Assembly (NCBI GenBank): GCA_011634665.1
Contig: WAEK01000006.1
Span: 1,306,001-1,370,000 of the forward strand
Source of the DNA: Mortierella sp. BCC40632
Lineage: Eukaryota; Mortierellomycota; Mortierellomycetes; Mortierellales; Mortierellaceae
Reading direction: 5' to 3'
DNA: 64,000 nucleotides
Below the pieces are notes generated by a model. It saw nothing but the letters and a program-made list of their open reading frames with translations, had not been told where the DNA came from and ran no database searches. Of this stretch, positions 35,632-47,926 are shown one piece after another. How positions within the stretch are numbered: position 1 is the first letter of the stretch; each line of letters starts with the position of its first letter. A program made the translations under genes and the position numbers.

Positions 35632-36543
35632 AAGAAAAAAAAGAAAAAAAAAAAAAAAGAAGTGACTAGCCAGTCTGGCGCGATTTAGAAGAAACACAAA
35701 CAGAAAGACAAGATGACATTCAAACAGACAAACAGACAAGAAAAGAGAAAGAAAACCTTTTTTTTTTTTTTTAACATTATACAAGCAAAGAGATGCAATG
35801 ACCCGGCTCTTTGTCCAAGACTTAACGACCCTTCCTACCTAACCTTGCTTTACCTTTCCAATCTGAATAAAGAATACATACAAAAAAAAAAAAACAGTGC
35901 CTGAGGAGAGAAAGAGAAAGAGACGAAGAGACTATTTTTGGCAGTCAGAGCGAATTGATTGGCTATGGTGCGCGTTCCTAATCTGTTGATTGTTTATTTG
36001 TTCTCGGAAAAAAAAACCCCCCTCCTCCCCTTCTCTAGCTGAGGAATAGTTTGACCAGCAGGTGTTTTTTTTTTTATCTCTCTTGGATCACATCTTGCCT
36101 CTTTACATCTTGGGCGAGAGGGAACGCTTGAGCCTGGAGATAGTTGCAAATTGGCGATATTCCTGGCACACGGTCCTAGTATATTTTTGGAAAAAAAGAA
36201 AAAAAAAATCCCAGAAACATAGTGGCGCACCAAATTCTTGTAACAGACCTACCTAGTCTTACGCCGACACTGACAAGCTTCTGGAGTTTGCTCTCTGCCA
36301 GGGCTTGGGCTTGGGCATGGACTTTTTTTTTTTTTTTTTGACTGTGCCACGTTCGATCACGCTCTTTTTGCTGGATGGATGGTAACCAATTGGCAAGAGG
36401 GCCTGGAGGGTGCAGAGAGATAGATGGGAGGTGGCAGGGAAGGAATTACTCTTCCAGAGTGAACGCGTAGTCAAGAAGAAGAAAAAGAAGAAGAAGAAGA
36501 CTCTGCTCTCACAGCCACCACGATAGAAGGAGCAGGCCCATTG

Positions 36544-36544
36544 C

Positions 36545-36599
<55 letters not shown>

Positions 36600-36600
36600 G
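36544..36600. repeat. (CAA)n microsatellite, 19 copies
   Basis: An unbroken CAA array of about 57 bp. It reads as polyglutamine in one plus-strand frame, but the surrounding frame is short and shows no gene. Confidence 0.95.
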
Positions 36601-36796
36601 AGAAGAGTCTTCTCTAAAGATAACACCACTAGTTACAAAGGGCGATCGAATCTTCGTACACGCCTCGAGATTGATGTCAGTTGTCTCAGTTGTCCAGGAC
36701 GTTGTTGTCGCAGGCTACCTTGGCCTGAGGCGACAAGAAAGAAGAGACTAAAGTAGTTGTATTAGCAACAGGGTCCGGTTGATCTGAATGGATAGC

Positions 36797-36910
36797 CATG
36801 AGGATGAGGATGATGAGGATGATGAGGATGATGAGGATGATGAGGATGATGAGGATGATGAGGATGATGAGGATGATGAGGATGATGAGGATGACGAGGG
36901 TGACGAGGAT
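36797..36910. repeat. GATGATGAG minisatellite
   Basis: About 110 bp of a 9-bp unit, GATGATGAG, with slight variation at the ends. It lies between genes. Confidence 0.9.
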
Positions 36911-37128
36911 GACCAAGAAGAAGGAATAGATAGACAGGTGGGGCTAGTCGGGGATAAATAAAATATCTGGGCTGGGACGCTCTCTGAAGTGAATTTAACA
37001 GGGTTCAGCCAGCGGCAGGGCTCGGCAAACTGCAGCCCTTCTCTTCCTCTCCCCCTGCGCCTTTCATCTCTCCTTCTTTCATCTCTTGAAGGTCATCTTC
37101 TAGGCTGCGCCGACAGTGCACTTTTTTT

Positions 37129-37159
<31 letters not shown>

Positions 37160-37253
37160 TTTTTTTTTTTTTTTTTTTTGTCATCCACTCCCTTCCCTTC
37201 CCTAGTCCCGTCATCATTGACGCGCTTGCTTTCTTGCTTTCTTTTTTTTCTTC

Positions 37254-37301
<48 letters not shown>

Positions 37302-37469
37302 CCCCTTTCCTTCTTCTTCCTCCCCCCCCCTTCTCCACCCCTTTTTGGAGCCATTGTTCCATCTTTCTTGACCACCAAAAAAGCATAGCCTCGCCATCTT
37401 CTTGCCTTCCCCCCCCCCTACTCTGCCTACTCTGTATTTTTTTGTTCTTTCAGGACAAACCAACAACTG

Positions 37470-39978
37470 ATGCGCCGTCTCAATCTGTCGGCCGTCGTCG
37501 CGGTCATCGCCCTTGGCGCATTGGATTTGGCTCGAGGATTCTATCTCCCAGGTGTGGCACCACATGAGTACCAGGACATGAGTGTAGTGCCGTTGATGGT
37601 CAATGCACTGACGCCAGGATCGGATAGTGAAGTCCGGTCTGTGATTGCATATGATTATTATGATCCCAACTTTGGATTTTGTCCACCCGAGGAAGAGAAG
37701 GCACAGGCGGAATCGTTGGGAAGTATTTTGTTTGGTGACAGGATTTGGAACTCGCCATTCAAGGTAATAGACTCCATCTCCTTTTCTCATCCGTTGCTTA
37801 TTGCTGGAGTAATAGAGTGGTCAAGAGTTGGGGAAAAAAAAATGTCTAGGAAAACATAATACAGAGAGAGAAAGAAAAAGAAAAAGAGAGAAGCGTTTAT
37901 GAGATGGCTAGAACTGACCTGGCCTGACCTGACTTTTTTTTTTGTTTTTACCTCGACAAATAATCCTAGATCCGGATGCGGACACCGATGGTGTGCAAAA
38001 AGCTCTGCAATGTCACCGTGAGTCCCAAACAAGCTCAGTTTATTAACGCTCGCATCCGGGAGAACTATGCGATCAACTGGTTGGTCGATGGTCTGCCCGT
38101 TGGCCATGTCCGACCTGGTCGTGAACCCAACACGGATGTTTACTCGATCGGATTCCCACTTGGCTCCAATGACGAGGGCAAGACCCTGCCCAAGTTGAAC
38201 AACCACTATGATATCACGGTCGACTATCACCACAACCTCCAAAAGGACACCCTTCGAGTTGTTGGAATCACTGTCCGTCCCATGAGGTGAGAAAAGAGAG
38301 AGAGAGAGAGAACATCAAAGGATGATGGACCTGGATTACTCTTGCAATAGCACCAACTGACCACATGATTGCTTCTCTTTTATCCTATCCTGTCCCCGGT
38401 TAGTATTGCAACCCCTGAACCGGACAAAGTAGAGTGTGGTGTGTTGACAGCTGAACAAGTACCTGGAGTCTATTTGAACGAAAAGGCAGAGACTACCATC
38501 GACTACACCTACTCGGTGCACTGGTCTGTACGTCAGGACATTTTGATCCGCACTCTCTGATCAAGAAAACAAAACAAAACAAAACAAAAAACTTTGGACG
38601 GTTGTCAATCTTGCTCAATAGTTTTCCGGTCCTCTTCTCTCATTATTTTGTACTAATATCTCATTGCTTCTCCTGTTTCTGTGCTTGTACCGCCTTCAAT
38701 AGCCCGTGGACACTGCTTGGGCGACTCGTTGGGACAGATACCTCCTCGTGGGAGAACCTCGTATCCATTGGTTCTCACTTGTCAACTCGATCATCATCGT
38801 TCTGTTCCTGACGGGCATGGTCGCAATGATTCTCTTGCGCGCACTCCACAAGGACATTTCACGATACAATCAATTGGAGGCTCAGGAGGATATTCAGGAG
38901 GACTTTGGCTGGAAACTGGTCCACGGTGATGTCTTCCGTACACCCGCCTACCCCATGTTGTTTTCAGTCATTGTTGGCAACGGAGTACAAATGTTGTTGA
39001 TGGCGGCTGTGACCTTGGTCTTTGCCGCCTTGGGCTTCCTCTCTCCTTCCAACCGTGGGTCGCTTGCAACAGTGATGATTGTGTTTTACATGTTCTTTGC
39101 CATTGTTGCTGGATTCACCTCGGCTCGTATGTACAAGATGTTTGGAGGCGAGGCCTGGAAGAAGAATGTCCTTGCTACCGCCTTTTTGTTCCCAATGTAA
39201 GTTCAAAAATGGGAACTATTGATTCTCTCACTTTCCCCTGCCCTGTCTTTTTCTTGTCCCGTGCCAAGCTCTGAACATCTTTCTTTCTTTCTTTCTTTCC
39301 TTTCACTTGCACAGGACCATCTTTGGAGCATTCGTTGCACTCAACTTTTTCTTGATTGGCGCCAAGTCCTCGGGAGCTGTCCCCTTTGGAACCATGCTAA
39401 GCATTATCACTCTCTGGTTCTTGATCTCGACCCCATTGTCCGTGATCGGATCGTACATGGGATTCCAACGTCCCAGAATCGAGCACCCAGTCCACGCCAA
39501 TCAGATCCCTCGTCAGATCCCTGACCAAGTCTTTTACCTCCGGACGGTGCCCTCGGTTATGATTGGTGGCATCTTGCCCTTTGGAGCAATTTTTATTGAG
39601 TTGTACTTTATTCTCAACTCGATTTGGTTCCACAAGATTTATTATGTGTTTGGATTCCTCTTCCTGGTCTTTGGTATCCTGATCTTGACCTGTGCCGAGG
39701 TGACGATCTTGATGTGTTATTTCCATCTCTGTGCAGAGGACTATCATTGGTGGTGGAGAGCCTTCTTCACGTCTGGTGCGTCTGCTTTCTACATTTTTGG
39801 ATACTCGGTTCTGTATTACTTTACGACGTTGCAGATCAAGTCGTTTACATCGATGGTGCTTTACTTTGGATGGACGGCGATCATGAGTTTGATGTTCTTT
39901 GTGCTTTCGGGAGCCATTGGATTCTTTTCGACGTTTTTGTTTGTTCGCAAGATTTATAGTAGTATCAAGATTGATTAG
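37470..39978 (+). CDS. transmembrane 9 superfamily protein (EMP70/TM9SF, 630 aa)
   Basis: Nonaspanin of the Golgi/endosomal system, a family implicated in sorting of membrane proteins, adhesion and metal homeostasis. Exons: 37470–37763, 37970–38286, 38404–38527, 38703–39196, 39315–39978. Residues 1–23 are a signal peptide, followed by a lumenal domain of about 220 residues with family motifs (FYLPGVAPHEY, GDRIWNSPF, NWLVDGLP). Nine hydrophobic segments then fill the C-terminal two thirds, including QMLLMAAVTLVFAALGFLSP and the conserved HPVHANQIPRQIP loop. The protein ends in KID, the KXD-type cytosolic tail known to hold TM9 proteins in the Golgi through COPI. The length is typical of the family. 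Which paralogue it is cannot be decided from this sequence alone. Confidence 0.95.
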
Positions 39979-40615
39979 ACTAGGGGAAAGGGGGAGATCC
40001 CAATTGAGAGCTGGCTATTATTTTTTCTCTCTCTCTTTCTTTTCGTTTCGTTTCTTTTCTTTCAATCTTTTTTTTTTCATTGGGTATGTGTTGATATGCT
40101 TTCACATTGCTCCCCCCTTATTTGACGGTAATAAAAAGTTGAAAAAAAAAAAAAAAGAACGATGGATCAGCCTGGTCGACACTTGACCTCAGAGCAATGT
40201 ACGTTCTTCGTTTCCCTTGCCTTTTCTGTCAATTGCGATTTGAACCGAGTTTTTCTTTTACCAGACTGATCTGGATTAGCCCAAGTGTCATATAGCCTGC
40301 CTGCTTTCTCCTTTTACCCCTTTTCTCCTCGTTCCTCTTACAAAAGTGTCATGCCTCTCTCAAAAAAAGGAAAAAAAAAAGGTCATTCCCTTCCCCTTTC
40401 CTCCCACATGGTCCTCCACGGCGGAACATTTCTCTATTAAAGACCCTTTTTTTGAGAGACCATCTGTGGGCTACATGACTCTCAAAAGACCACTTTAATT
40501 CTCTTCGCCTTTGCCTTTCCTTATCCTTCCCTTCACTTTTCACTCGATTTTTTCTTTTTTTTTCTTGCTTTTATCAAACAGCTTTGCGCAAACGTATTTT
40601 TTTTTTTCTTTTACA
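39979..40615. other. intergenic region after the TM9 gene
   Basis: Pyrimidine-rich 3' untranslated DNA. A polyadenylation-type AATAAA lies at 40130–40135, closely followed by an A-rich stretch. From about 40200 onward it must also hold the promoter of the small secreted-protein gene. No other gene was seen. Confidence 0.6.
40130..40135 (+). terminator. candidate polyadenylation signal of the TM9 gene
   Basis: AATAAA about 150 bp after the stop codon, followed by an A-rich tract from about 40141. The position fits a cleavage/polyadenylation signal, but fungal signals are loose. Confidence 0.45.
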
Positions 40616-41125
40616 ATGATATTATCCCCCTCCAGAACTCTCACCTTGACAAGACTCGTCCTTGGAATCGGTTTCGTTTATACTTCTTGGACCCTTGAAC
40701 CCTTTCAAGTAGACGCTTCTCCAATCGACATTACACCATCGCCACCACCGTCACCACCGTCACCATCACTGCCTCCAACAGGTGGACATCGTCCAAATGA
40801 GTGTGTCCTCGCTTGTTACCATCGTGTCCTTCAAGCAGTAGGCCGTCCTACTCCTCCCTTTGATCAATGTCTGGATTGGTGTAATGGCAACGACCCAAGT
40901 AGTAGTGGTAGTCATAGTAACCCTTGTGAAAGGACTTGTTCAACAGCTTCTTCTGAGGTTCCTACAACCACACTTATGGCCACAACTACGATGACCCATC
41001 ATGTGGATCCTACACCCTGGTTTCTACCCAAACAAGAAGACTGTCTACATTGGTGTCTAGGTAACAGTCTGGCCAACAATCCTTTGGTCATCCTATACCT
41101 CGGGGCGTGTTCCCGTGCATGTTAA
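40616..41125 (+). CDS. small secreted protein with five CX3C pairs (169 aa)
   Basis: Family unknown. Single exon. The start at 40616 gives a hydrophobic N-terminus (LTRLVLGIGFVYTSW), probably cleaved near VDA at 32–34. The frame is open upstream, but without a better start. A Pro/Ser linker occupies about 41–55. All ten cysteines fall in CX3C pairs: 63/67, 85/89, 104/108, 143/147 and 165/169. The first two pairs and the last two pairs are each separated by exactly 17 residues, so the protein looks like two CX3C–x17–CX3C modules joined by a Thr-rich linker that carries the lone fifth pair. Such spacing suits disulfide-linked helical hairpins. PFDQCLDWC and EDCLHWC echo FDQCVARC in the broken paralogue near 5640. 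A role outside the cell is inferred. Confidence 0.75.
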   Translation: MILSPSRTLTLTRLVLGIGFVYTSWTLEPFQVDASPIDITPSPPPSPPSPSLPPTGGHRPNECVLACYHRVLQAVGRPTPPFDQCLDWCNGNDPSSSGSHSNPCERTCSTASSEVPTTTLMATTTMTHHVDPTPWFLPKQEDCLHWCLGNSLANNPLVILYLGACSRAC

Positions 41126-41319
41126 AGCTTTCGAGTGAGGACTAGTAAAATAAAATAAAATAAAAATCCCAACATTCCTTCTCTTTCAACACAAACACAT
41201 AAAAAAATGTCAATCTTTAAAAAAAAAAAAATTAAGATAGTATTGGTGGTGGATGGGTGGATGGGGGGGGATATTCTATTCATTTCTCAATGTCATTGAC
41301 TACCGTCTTCTCCTTCTCT

Positions 41320-44300
41320 TTACTGACGGTGAGCATTCTCCATGTCCGTAATCATCTTTTCATACTCTTCCAACTTCTGGGCCGACCTAGAAGGGGAAAC
41401 AGCAGTAGGCGATACAAGTCCTCCAGCTGCTCCAGGTGACGCCTGGGCTGTCGTTCCCTCAGATTCCTCCTTGGTCGTGACCTTTGTCACTACTTGAACA
41501 GGTGCTTCTCCCTTCTCGGACTCGGTCTCAACCTTTTCAACTCCATCTACTCCCGCAGGACCTGTGGCAGTGGCGGACGAAATACTGGGACCCGCAGCAT
41601 CCGCCAAGGGATAGCCACCGGCAGCTTGAAGCTTGGACTGCTTCCATTCATGCTTCAACATTTCAATCTCATTCGTCAACGAGTCGGAAGAGGTTCTGTC
41701 CGTCAGGTGAGAACCACGCGATCGTGGCGCCAGATAAGGAGCCGTTCCTGAGGGCGACGAAGTTCGGTGGCTAGCACCATGTCCAGTCACTTCCATCAAT
41801 CGCATGATCAAGTCATCTCCGCCTCCTAGACTAGCGACACTGTTCCTGACAGACTCGGGGCCCTGGAAATTATCCAGCAAGATTGAGATCTTGTTCTCAG
41901 AGACCTTCAATTGCTCCTCGAGATCTCGGATCCTTGCCTGAAGCGATCCAATCAACTGTTGAGCCTTCTCCAACTCCAACTCCAACTCGTTTTGACGCGC
42001 CTCGAGCTTGAGTGACTTTTCCTCGGCCTCCTTGACTCGAGCTTCAGCCTTTTGAATTTCTTCGGCCGACTTGAGGCGATCCTCTTCCGACTTGAGCTCA
42101 GTGGATTGAGCAGCCTTTTCTTCCGTTGCTACAGCCAAAGCCTTGTTGGCTTCAATTAACTTTTCTTTTGCCTCCGTAGACTCGACTGACAACTGTTCCT
42201 TGGCCTTCTCAAGAAGCTTGACCTGAGCCAAGACCTCCTCCAGTTCCTTGCCCGTACTCTTGCCCAACTCATGGGCCTGCTCAAGCTCAAATTGACTCGT
42301 CTCAAGTTGGCTTCGAGTCTCGGTAAGGGACGCCTGCGTCTCCTCCAAGGTCGACTCGAGTTCTGCCAACTTTGTTTGATAGGTTTCCGAACTAGCCGTG
42401 TTTTGCTTCTTGTGTTCATGGTGTTTGGCCTTGAGTGTCTTGAGCTCCGATCGAACCTCCTCTGCAGAGGCTTCAGCCGCCTGAAGACCTCTCGTCGTCT
42501 CTTCCAGAGTCTGTTCCAATTCCATGGTTCGACCCACAGACTCGTGGAGTTGTTGATGCAAATCTTCAATGTCCTTCTCCAAGAGCTGTGTCGCCTGCAT
42601 CGCAGCCTCCTGGGCCGTCGCATGGTCCTCTCGTACCTTGGAAGAGCTCGTCTCTAGTTCTGCCATGATCACCTGCATCTTTTCTTTCTCTGCCTTGGTT
42701 GCCTTGGTTTCCTCACGCAATTGTTGCATGGTAGTCTCGGCTCCTTGGACATAGTGGACCGTGGTCTGGTAATCGGCCTCGAGTTGTTGGATCTTGGTCT
42801 CTTGTTCTGACTTGAGCGTGATCAGGTCTACCAATTGATCCTCGGTTTCTCTGGTACGTTTCTCAGCTTCCTCCAGCTTTTCCTTCAATGCCTTGATGCT
42901 GGCTGCAGCATTGCTTGATGTGGGGACCACGGCCTTTCCATCGACATTCTGACTAAGCGCTTCCAAGATCAGATCATCCGCCAACAATCCATTCTCACGC
43001 ATCACACCACGAAGCAATCCAAGTTGAACCTCATTATTCTCCTGTTCCTTGGCCATCTCTTCCAAAGATTCTTCCTTACGAGCCAATTCCGACTCCAGGT
43101 CCACAACTCGATCCTCATAATCTTTGAGCTGACGCTGGGCAGTTGTGGCCTCGGAACGAGCAGTCATTGAGGTTTGTTCCAATTGTGAGAGTCTCATCAT
43201 GGATTCACCCAGACTCTTATTGGCCTGAGAAGCTGCCAACTGGGACTCTCGGAGCAAGTGTCGCAACGAACCCAACTCATGCTCCAGTTCCGCCACACGA
43301 GAGGCCGAGGTGATGGCCATGATACTGTCATGCTTCCGGCTGGTCGATCCCGAGCTGTTGGACGAGGGCTCATTCATCTCGTTCTCAAGCATCACCCGCA
43401 TGGCTTCATTCTGATTCTTGGATTCTTGCCAAAGCGACTCGGTCTCTTGGGCCTTGGTCTTCCAATGTTCTGCCTCTCGTTGGAATCGGTCCAACTCTGC
43501 ACGGACACCGGCAAACTCGAGTTGCTTATTGTCGTTTTCTTGTCGGGCCTGAGTCCATCGACGTTCAAAGTCTTCGGCCCGTTCGATCGAGTAGGTGTAG
43601 GCCTTTTTAGTCTTTTCAAGGGACTTCTTTTGATGCTCAATCGTCACTTTCAATCCCGAGATCTGAGAGAGCAAGGTCTTGGATTGTTGTTCATAGCTCG
43701 AGAACCCAGCCTCGGTCGCTGCGTTCTTGGCCTCCAACTCTCGTAGGCTGGCCTCAGCGGCCGTGGCTCGTTCATGAAGAGAGGCTTGTTCGGTCAAGGA
43801 ACGGGTATGGGACGTTTGAATGTCATCTGCTCTCATCGACGTCTGCTTCTCACGCTCCATACTCGATTCCTTTGCAGCTCGCTCACGCTCCAGGTCCACC
43901 TCATGTTGAGAACACTGAGATTGCAACTTGTCCACCTGAGCAAGGGCCAATGTCAAACGCTTCTCCAGATCCATGGCTCGTGTCGTCTCGGTCTTGACCA
44001 AGGCTGACACTTCACCCGATTGCAAGGCCGAGACCTTGGCCTTCAGATAAGCTGCTTCTTGCAGGGCTGCCGTTCGGACTCTTTCTGCCTCTCGGAGCTT
44101 ATTGGAGGCTGCCTGGGCTTGAGTTACAATTGAGGCCTTTGTCCGTTCCAGCTCACTCTTGACATTGAGGAGTGCCTGCATGATCCGATACTTTTCACTG
44201 TCACGCTCAGCTTCATAGGCGCCCATCTCCTCTTTCGATACCACGCCATCGACGCTCAATGGGCGCTCACCCATCCGTTTGCGAGCCATGGCAATCTCGG

Positions 44301-46765
44301 CAAGGAGCCATTGCTCTCGTTGCCTTAGATCCTTGATCTCTGCATCCTTGGATACACGGAAAGAAGAAGCGTCTTGACGCAATGATTCTGCATCATCAGA
44401 AAACGAGGGTTGCTGTTGATGGTGTCCATGAGAAGACACACGCGGGGTTTGATCCATGGAGACCCGTGGGATGTGTTTCTTGTCAGGAAGCGATTGTCGT
44501 CGTCCAAAACCGGGGTCATGTGGGGTGTTAACAGGACTTGAATGCGATTGTGAACGAGCACGGTCGTAAATGTCTTCTGTTGAGTGAGAAGGACGGGGCT
44601 CGGCCGCCTCGGGGACAGGGTATCCTGCAGGTTTACCGGTTGTTCTTCGGCGAGTGATTGGGCTCGACTCTGGGTCATCAAAACTTATCCTTGCCTGAGG
44701 ATGAGATCCGATGTGCGAGTCGTCTGCGAAGCGATTCATGTGGGGGTCATTCTGAGAGTTGGGATGATGGGGGTCATGAGAGTCATTATATGCAGAAGAT
44801 TGTTGTTGCTGAAAGTTGCGGCGAGGGTCGTTATTATGGTCGTTAGATGGATGACGGCTCGAATCTGGGGAGGGCGTTGGGCGTTGGTAGTGCGACGTGT
44901 ATTCTTCTGGTCCAGAAACCTCCAGTCGGGCAAGACCGTCACTTTCGTATGCAGACCTGAGGGATGTCATCGAGGATGGTTCATGGTAACGAATCTTGGC
45001 TACTCAGGAATAGATTGAATTATTGGTTAGTATGGTAGAGTTCTTGAAAAAAAAAAAAAAAATAGGGGGTCCATGTAGACTTACTGGTATCAAGGATATA
45101 GATGGATCCCGACTCTTCATTGTCATCAGGGTCCAACTGACCACCCATGATATAGATCTTCTCTCCGACTGCACAGATTGCATGCTCAGTTCGTGGCGAT
45201 GCCGAGTTGACTGCATCTGGGAACGTCAGCCAGCGACGGTCTAGAGAGAAAGAGGTAAAAACAATCCCTCAAAAGGGTTAGTCCACCGTTTGCCCCAAAA
45301 GACTCGAGGACCGTTCTCCTATTTTACTCAAGAATGCAACGTAATGAAGAATGATCATGGTGGATATGGCAATTACCATTGATCTTGAACGCGGACAAAT
45401 CGCCGAGGAGCTCGTCTTCGTGGTTCATGCCTCCGTGGATGTACATGGTGTCGTCAATAACAGCCGAGGCATGGCCCTGACGACTAGTAGGGAGTACGCC
45501 AAAGGCGGGGACAGCCTCCCACTTGTTGAGCTGCGGGTCATAACACCAGATATCATTATAGAAGAATTGCTCGTCTGCTCCACCAAAACTAATAGATGTA
45601 GATGAAGGAGAAGGAGAAGAAGAAAAAAAAGAGAGAGAGGATGCATGTCGACGGCAAAGAGGCGTTAAATTGCGGCGATTTTCTTCTTTGCAAAGAACGG
45701 GGGTCATGGCGCGCAATTGATTGCGCTGTGTAACCGAATACAACGGACACATGGGGCACATGGGAAGAGAAAGAGTGGTGGAAAAAAGGGAATAAAAAAA
45801 AAGCCACTGCTGCCTCTTGCTTAGGCAGCCCATGGCCCACAATAGATGCATGGATCCTCTAGTCCTTTCTTCTTACATGTAGATCCGCCCATCGTAAGCA
45901 GCCGCGACGTGTCCGGCACGTGCAGGCGGAAGCTCGGATGCAGGTTCGAGTCGACTCCATTTTGGATTCGAGGTGTTCACTGTAAAAGCAGGTTAGACCA
46001 AATGTAAAGGGTCCAGTTGAGTAAGCAAAGCGAATGTGGTCCAGAGTGCATATTGAAATTATGGAAGAGGGTGCAGATGAGCTGTGCGAGGACAAAGGCA
46101 TACATGATTTCATGTCGAATGAGGCAATATCGTTCAGGTAGTAGTTGTTGAACTGGCCGCCAAAGATGTACATGGTGGTGCCAATGACACAGGCAGCGTG
46201 TGAGTGACGAGGCGGAGGCAGGAGTCCGGAGATAAGGGGTCTATTCCATTCGTTGCGGTAGGTGTGAAGGACGTAGAGACTGTCGCTGCACTTGTTCTTT
46301 GCATCCTTTCCACCAAAGTCTATCATGAAGAGAGAGAGAGTGAGCGAGAGAGAGGTGTCGTGTGAGAAAAAAAGAGACTGGGACAGGGACAAAAGACAGG
46401 TGGATGGGGAAGAGCGGTAGGACGACAGAGAATCTCGTCCAAAGAGTCCACGGACGAGTCCCTTTTATATCTCCCACCCCAAGAAAGGGACATGGGCCAG
46501 GAGGAAAGGAGCACGGAGACAGGAGACAGGGATATGGCATGGGGTCTGGGTCTGGACTTACACATAATGTATTGGCCGAGAGTGACGGCCGTGTGTCCTG
46601 AGGTTGGAGGTGGACTGTCCCCACCAGGGGCAAGTACCTGGCAATGCAGTGATTCTATTAAGAAAGAAAGAGAGAACAATAATGTGGTGTGGTTGAGCAC
46701 TTGTCAGCATGGGTCTGTCTGTTTGTCTGTTTGTCTGGTCCACGCTGCAAACCCCCTTTCGCGCT

Positions 46766-46816
<51 letters not shown>

Positions 46817-47841
46817 GCCTTTCTGCTTTCCTTCTCTACCCTTTCTCTCCTGTTATCATCTCCTGGTTCATTCATCATTTGATTCTCCTGCTCTCATCCA
46901 TTCACTCATTCCCGAGCAAAACGAGGCACAGGTGTGAGGATGAGAATGAGGATGGGACAGGGAGGAGCGAGTAGAATAGGGGGAAACAGCCAGCAGAGTC
47001 CAGTCACCCATAGCTCCTGGCATGGCATAGCAACGCATCAAATCATAGAGAGAGAGAGAGTCATAGTAGCTCTAGCCATCATCAGCACTAATAGCAATCA
47101 ACCCACACGTTATCCAAACCTACGTGAATCAATAACATGCATATCCCGCTGAGCCGAGTTCATTGCAACCCCGCCAAAAACATAGATGTCGGCCCCTGTC
47201 TGCACATAGGAGGCCGTATGCGAGAAGCGCGGGAAGGGGTTCACCGAAACCACCTGCGTCGCCATCCAGGGACCACTCGACACCCCCGAGGCGTTGCCAC
47301 CAGACGTGTGGGTCGACAGCGACGTGGCGGAAACAATGTTGTGTGTGTTGGCAAAACTGGCGCTGCCACTGTGTTGGTGCAGAGACGTCTGTTGCTGCTG
47401 CTGTTGTTGCTGTTGTTGCGGGAATTGTGGTGAATGACCTTGTTGTTGCTGTTGCTGTTGCTGTTGCTGCTGTTGTTGCTGCTGCTGTAGATGATACAGA
47501 CGAGCCCTATCATTCTCAATCGAGGACTTGCTATTAGGAGATGACGAAGGAAAGACATGCGATGATGGACCTCGGTAGTCGGATGACGCAGCACCAGGCC
47601 CAAGACTAGGCGAGGTGGTTGGTGTGTTGGTCGTGCCAGTTGAGCCATCTCTCATGTGCGGCTGTTGGCCCTGCAGGGACGCAGGCTTGCCACCTTGGAG
47701 TGAATTAGTGATCGAGCCCGAGGATGATGGAGGCGCCTGGGGCGATGCGTTCGGTGAGACCGAGGCAGTGGCGGCCGCGGCCTTTGCAGCGGCTTTGTCC
47801 TCCTTGTCCTTCCGCGACTTTTTCGAGAACAGGCCAGCCAT
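41320..47841 (-). CDS. TEA1: kelch-repeat/coiled-coil cell-polarity protein, Tea1-like (1,725 aa)
   Basis: Tea1/Kel1-type polarity marker; the fission-yeast protein rides microtubule ends to the cell tip and directs growth there. Exons: 47124–47841, 46562–46654, 46104–46319, 45877–45979, 45377–45588, 45085–45240, 41320–44999; all junctions keep frame. Residues 1–190 are Ser/Pro/Gln-rich, including polyglutamine. About 195–500 form kelch repeats with hallmark pairs such as PFPRFSHTAS … IYVFGG, PPPRHSHAA … MYIFGGQFN, SRQGHASAV … MYIHGGM and SPRTEHAIC … IYIMGGQLD. After a polar linker, about 710–1540 form a long coiled coil, and the tail ends in another short coil. The last acceptor is a tandem site (GAG/TAG three bases apart, 45002 or 44999), giving IA or T at the junction. 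The C-terminal prenylation motif of some relatives is absent. Confidence 0.9.
47387..47491 (-). repeat. CAG/CAA (polyglutamine) tracts in the kelch gene
   Basis: Two glutamine runs in the first exon, coded by mixed CAA/CAG codons and separated by GHSPQFP. Mixed codons limit slippage. They lie before the kelch propeller, in a part predicted to be disordered. Confidence 0.9.
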
Positions 47842-47895
47842 GGCGAACGAGCTGGAGTAGAGTGAGGAATAAGAGTTTCAAGCACGAGAGAATAG

Positions 47896-47926
<31 letters not shown>

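Larger units (their letters stand above)
35508..37469. other. intergenic, homopolymer- and microsatellite-rich
   Basis: Between EDE1 and the TM9 gene, both on the plus strand. It holds A runs near 35598–35660, a possible polyadenylation signal AATAAA at 35866–35871, a CAA array, a GATGATGAG array, and a pyrimidine-rich stretch (37090–37310) leading to the TM9 gene. TTTCAG at 37448–37453 could be the acceptor of an intron in that gene's 5' leader. No coding gene was recognised. Confidence 0.6.

Noticed and set aside
36259..36756. Poly-Leu or poly-Gln frames over the CAA array
   Set aside because: The frames exist only because of the trinucleotide array; flanks show no coding character.
38287..38403. 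Possible C/D-box small nucleolar RNA in an intron of the TM9 gene (ATGATGG … CTGA)
   Set aside because: The boxes are only about 40 bases apart, no terminal stem was seen, and the C box departs from consensus.
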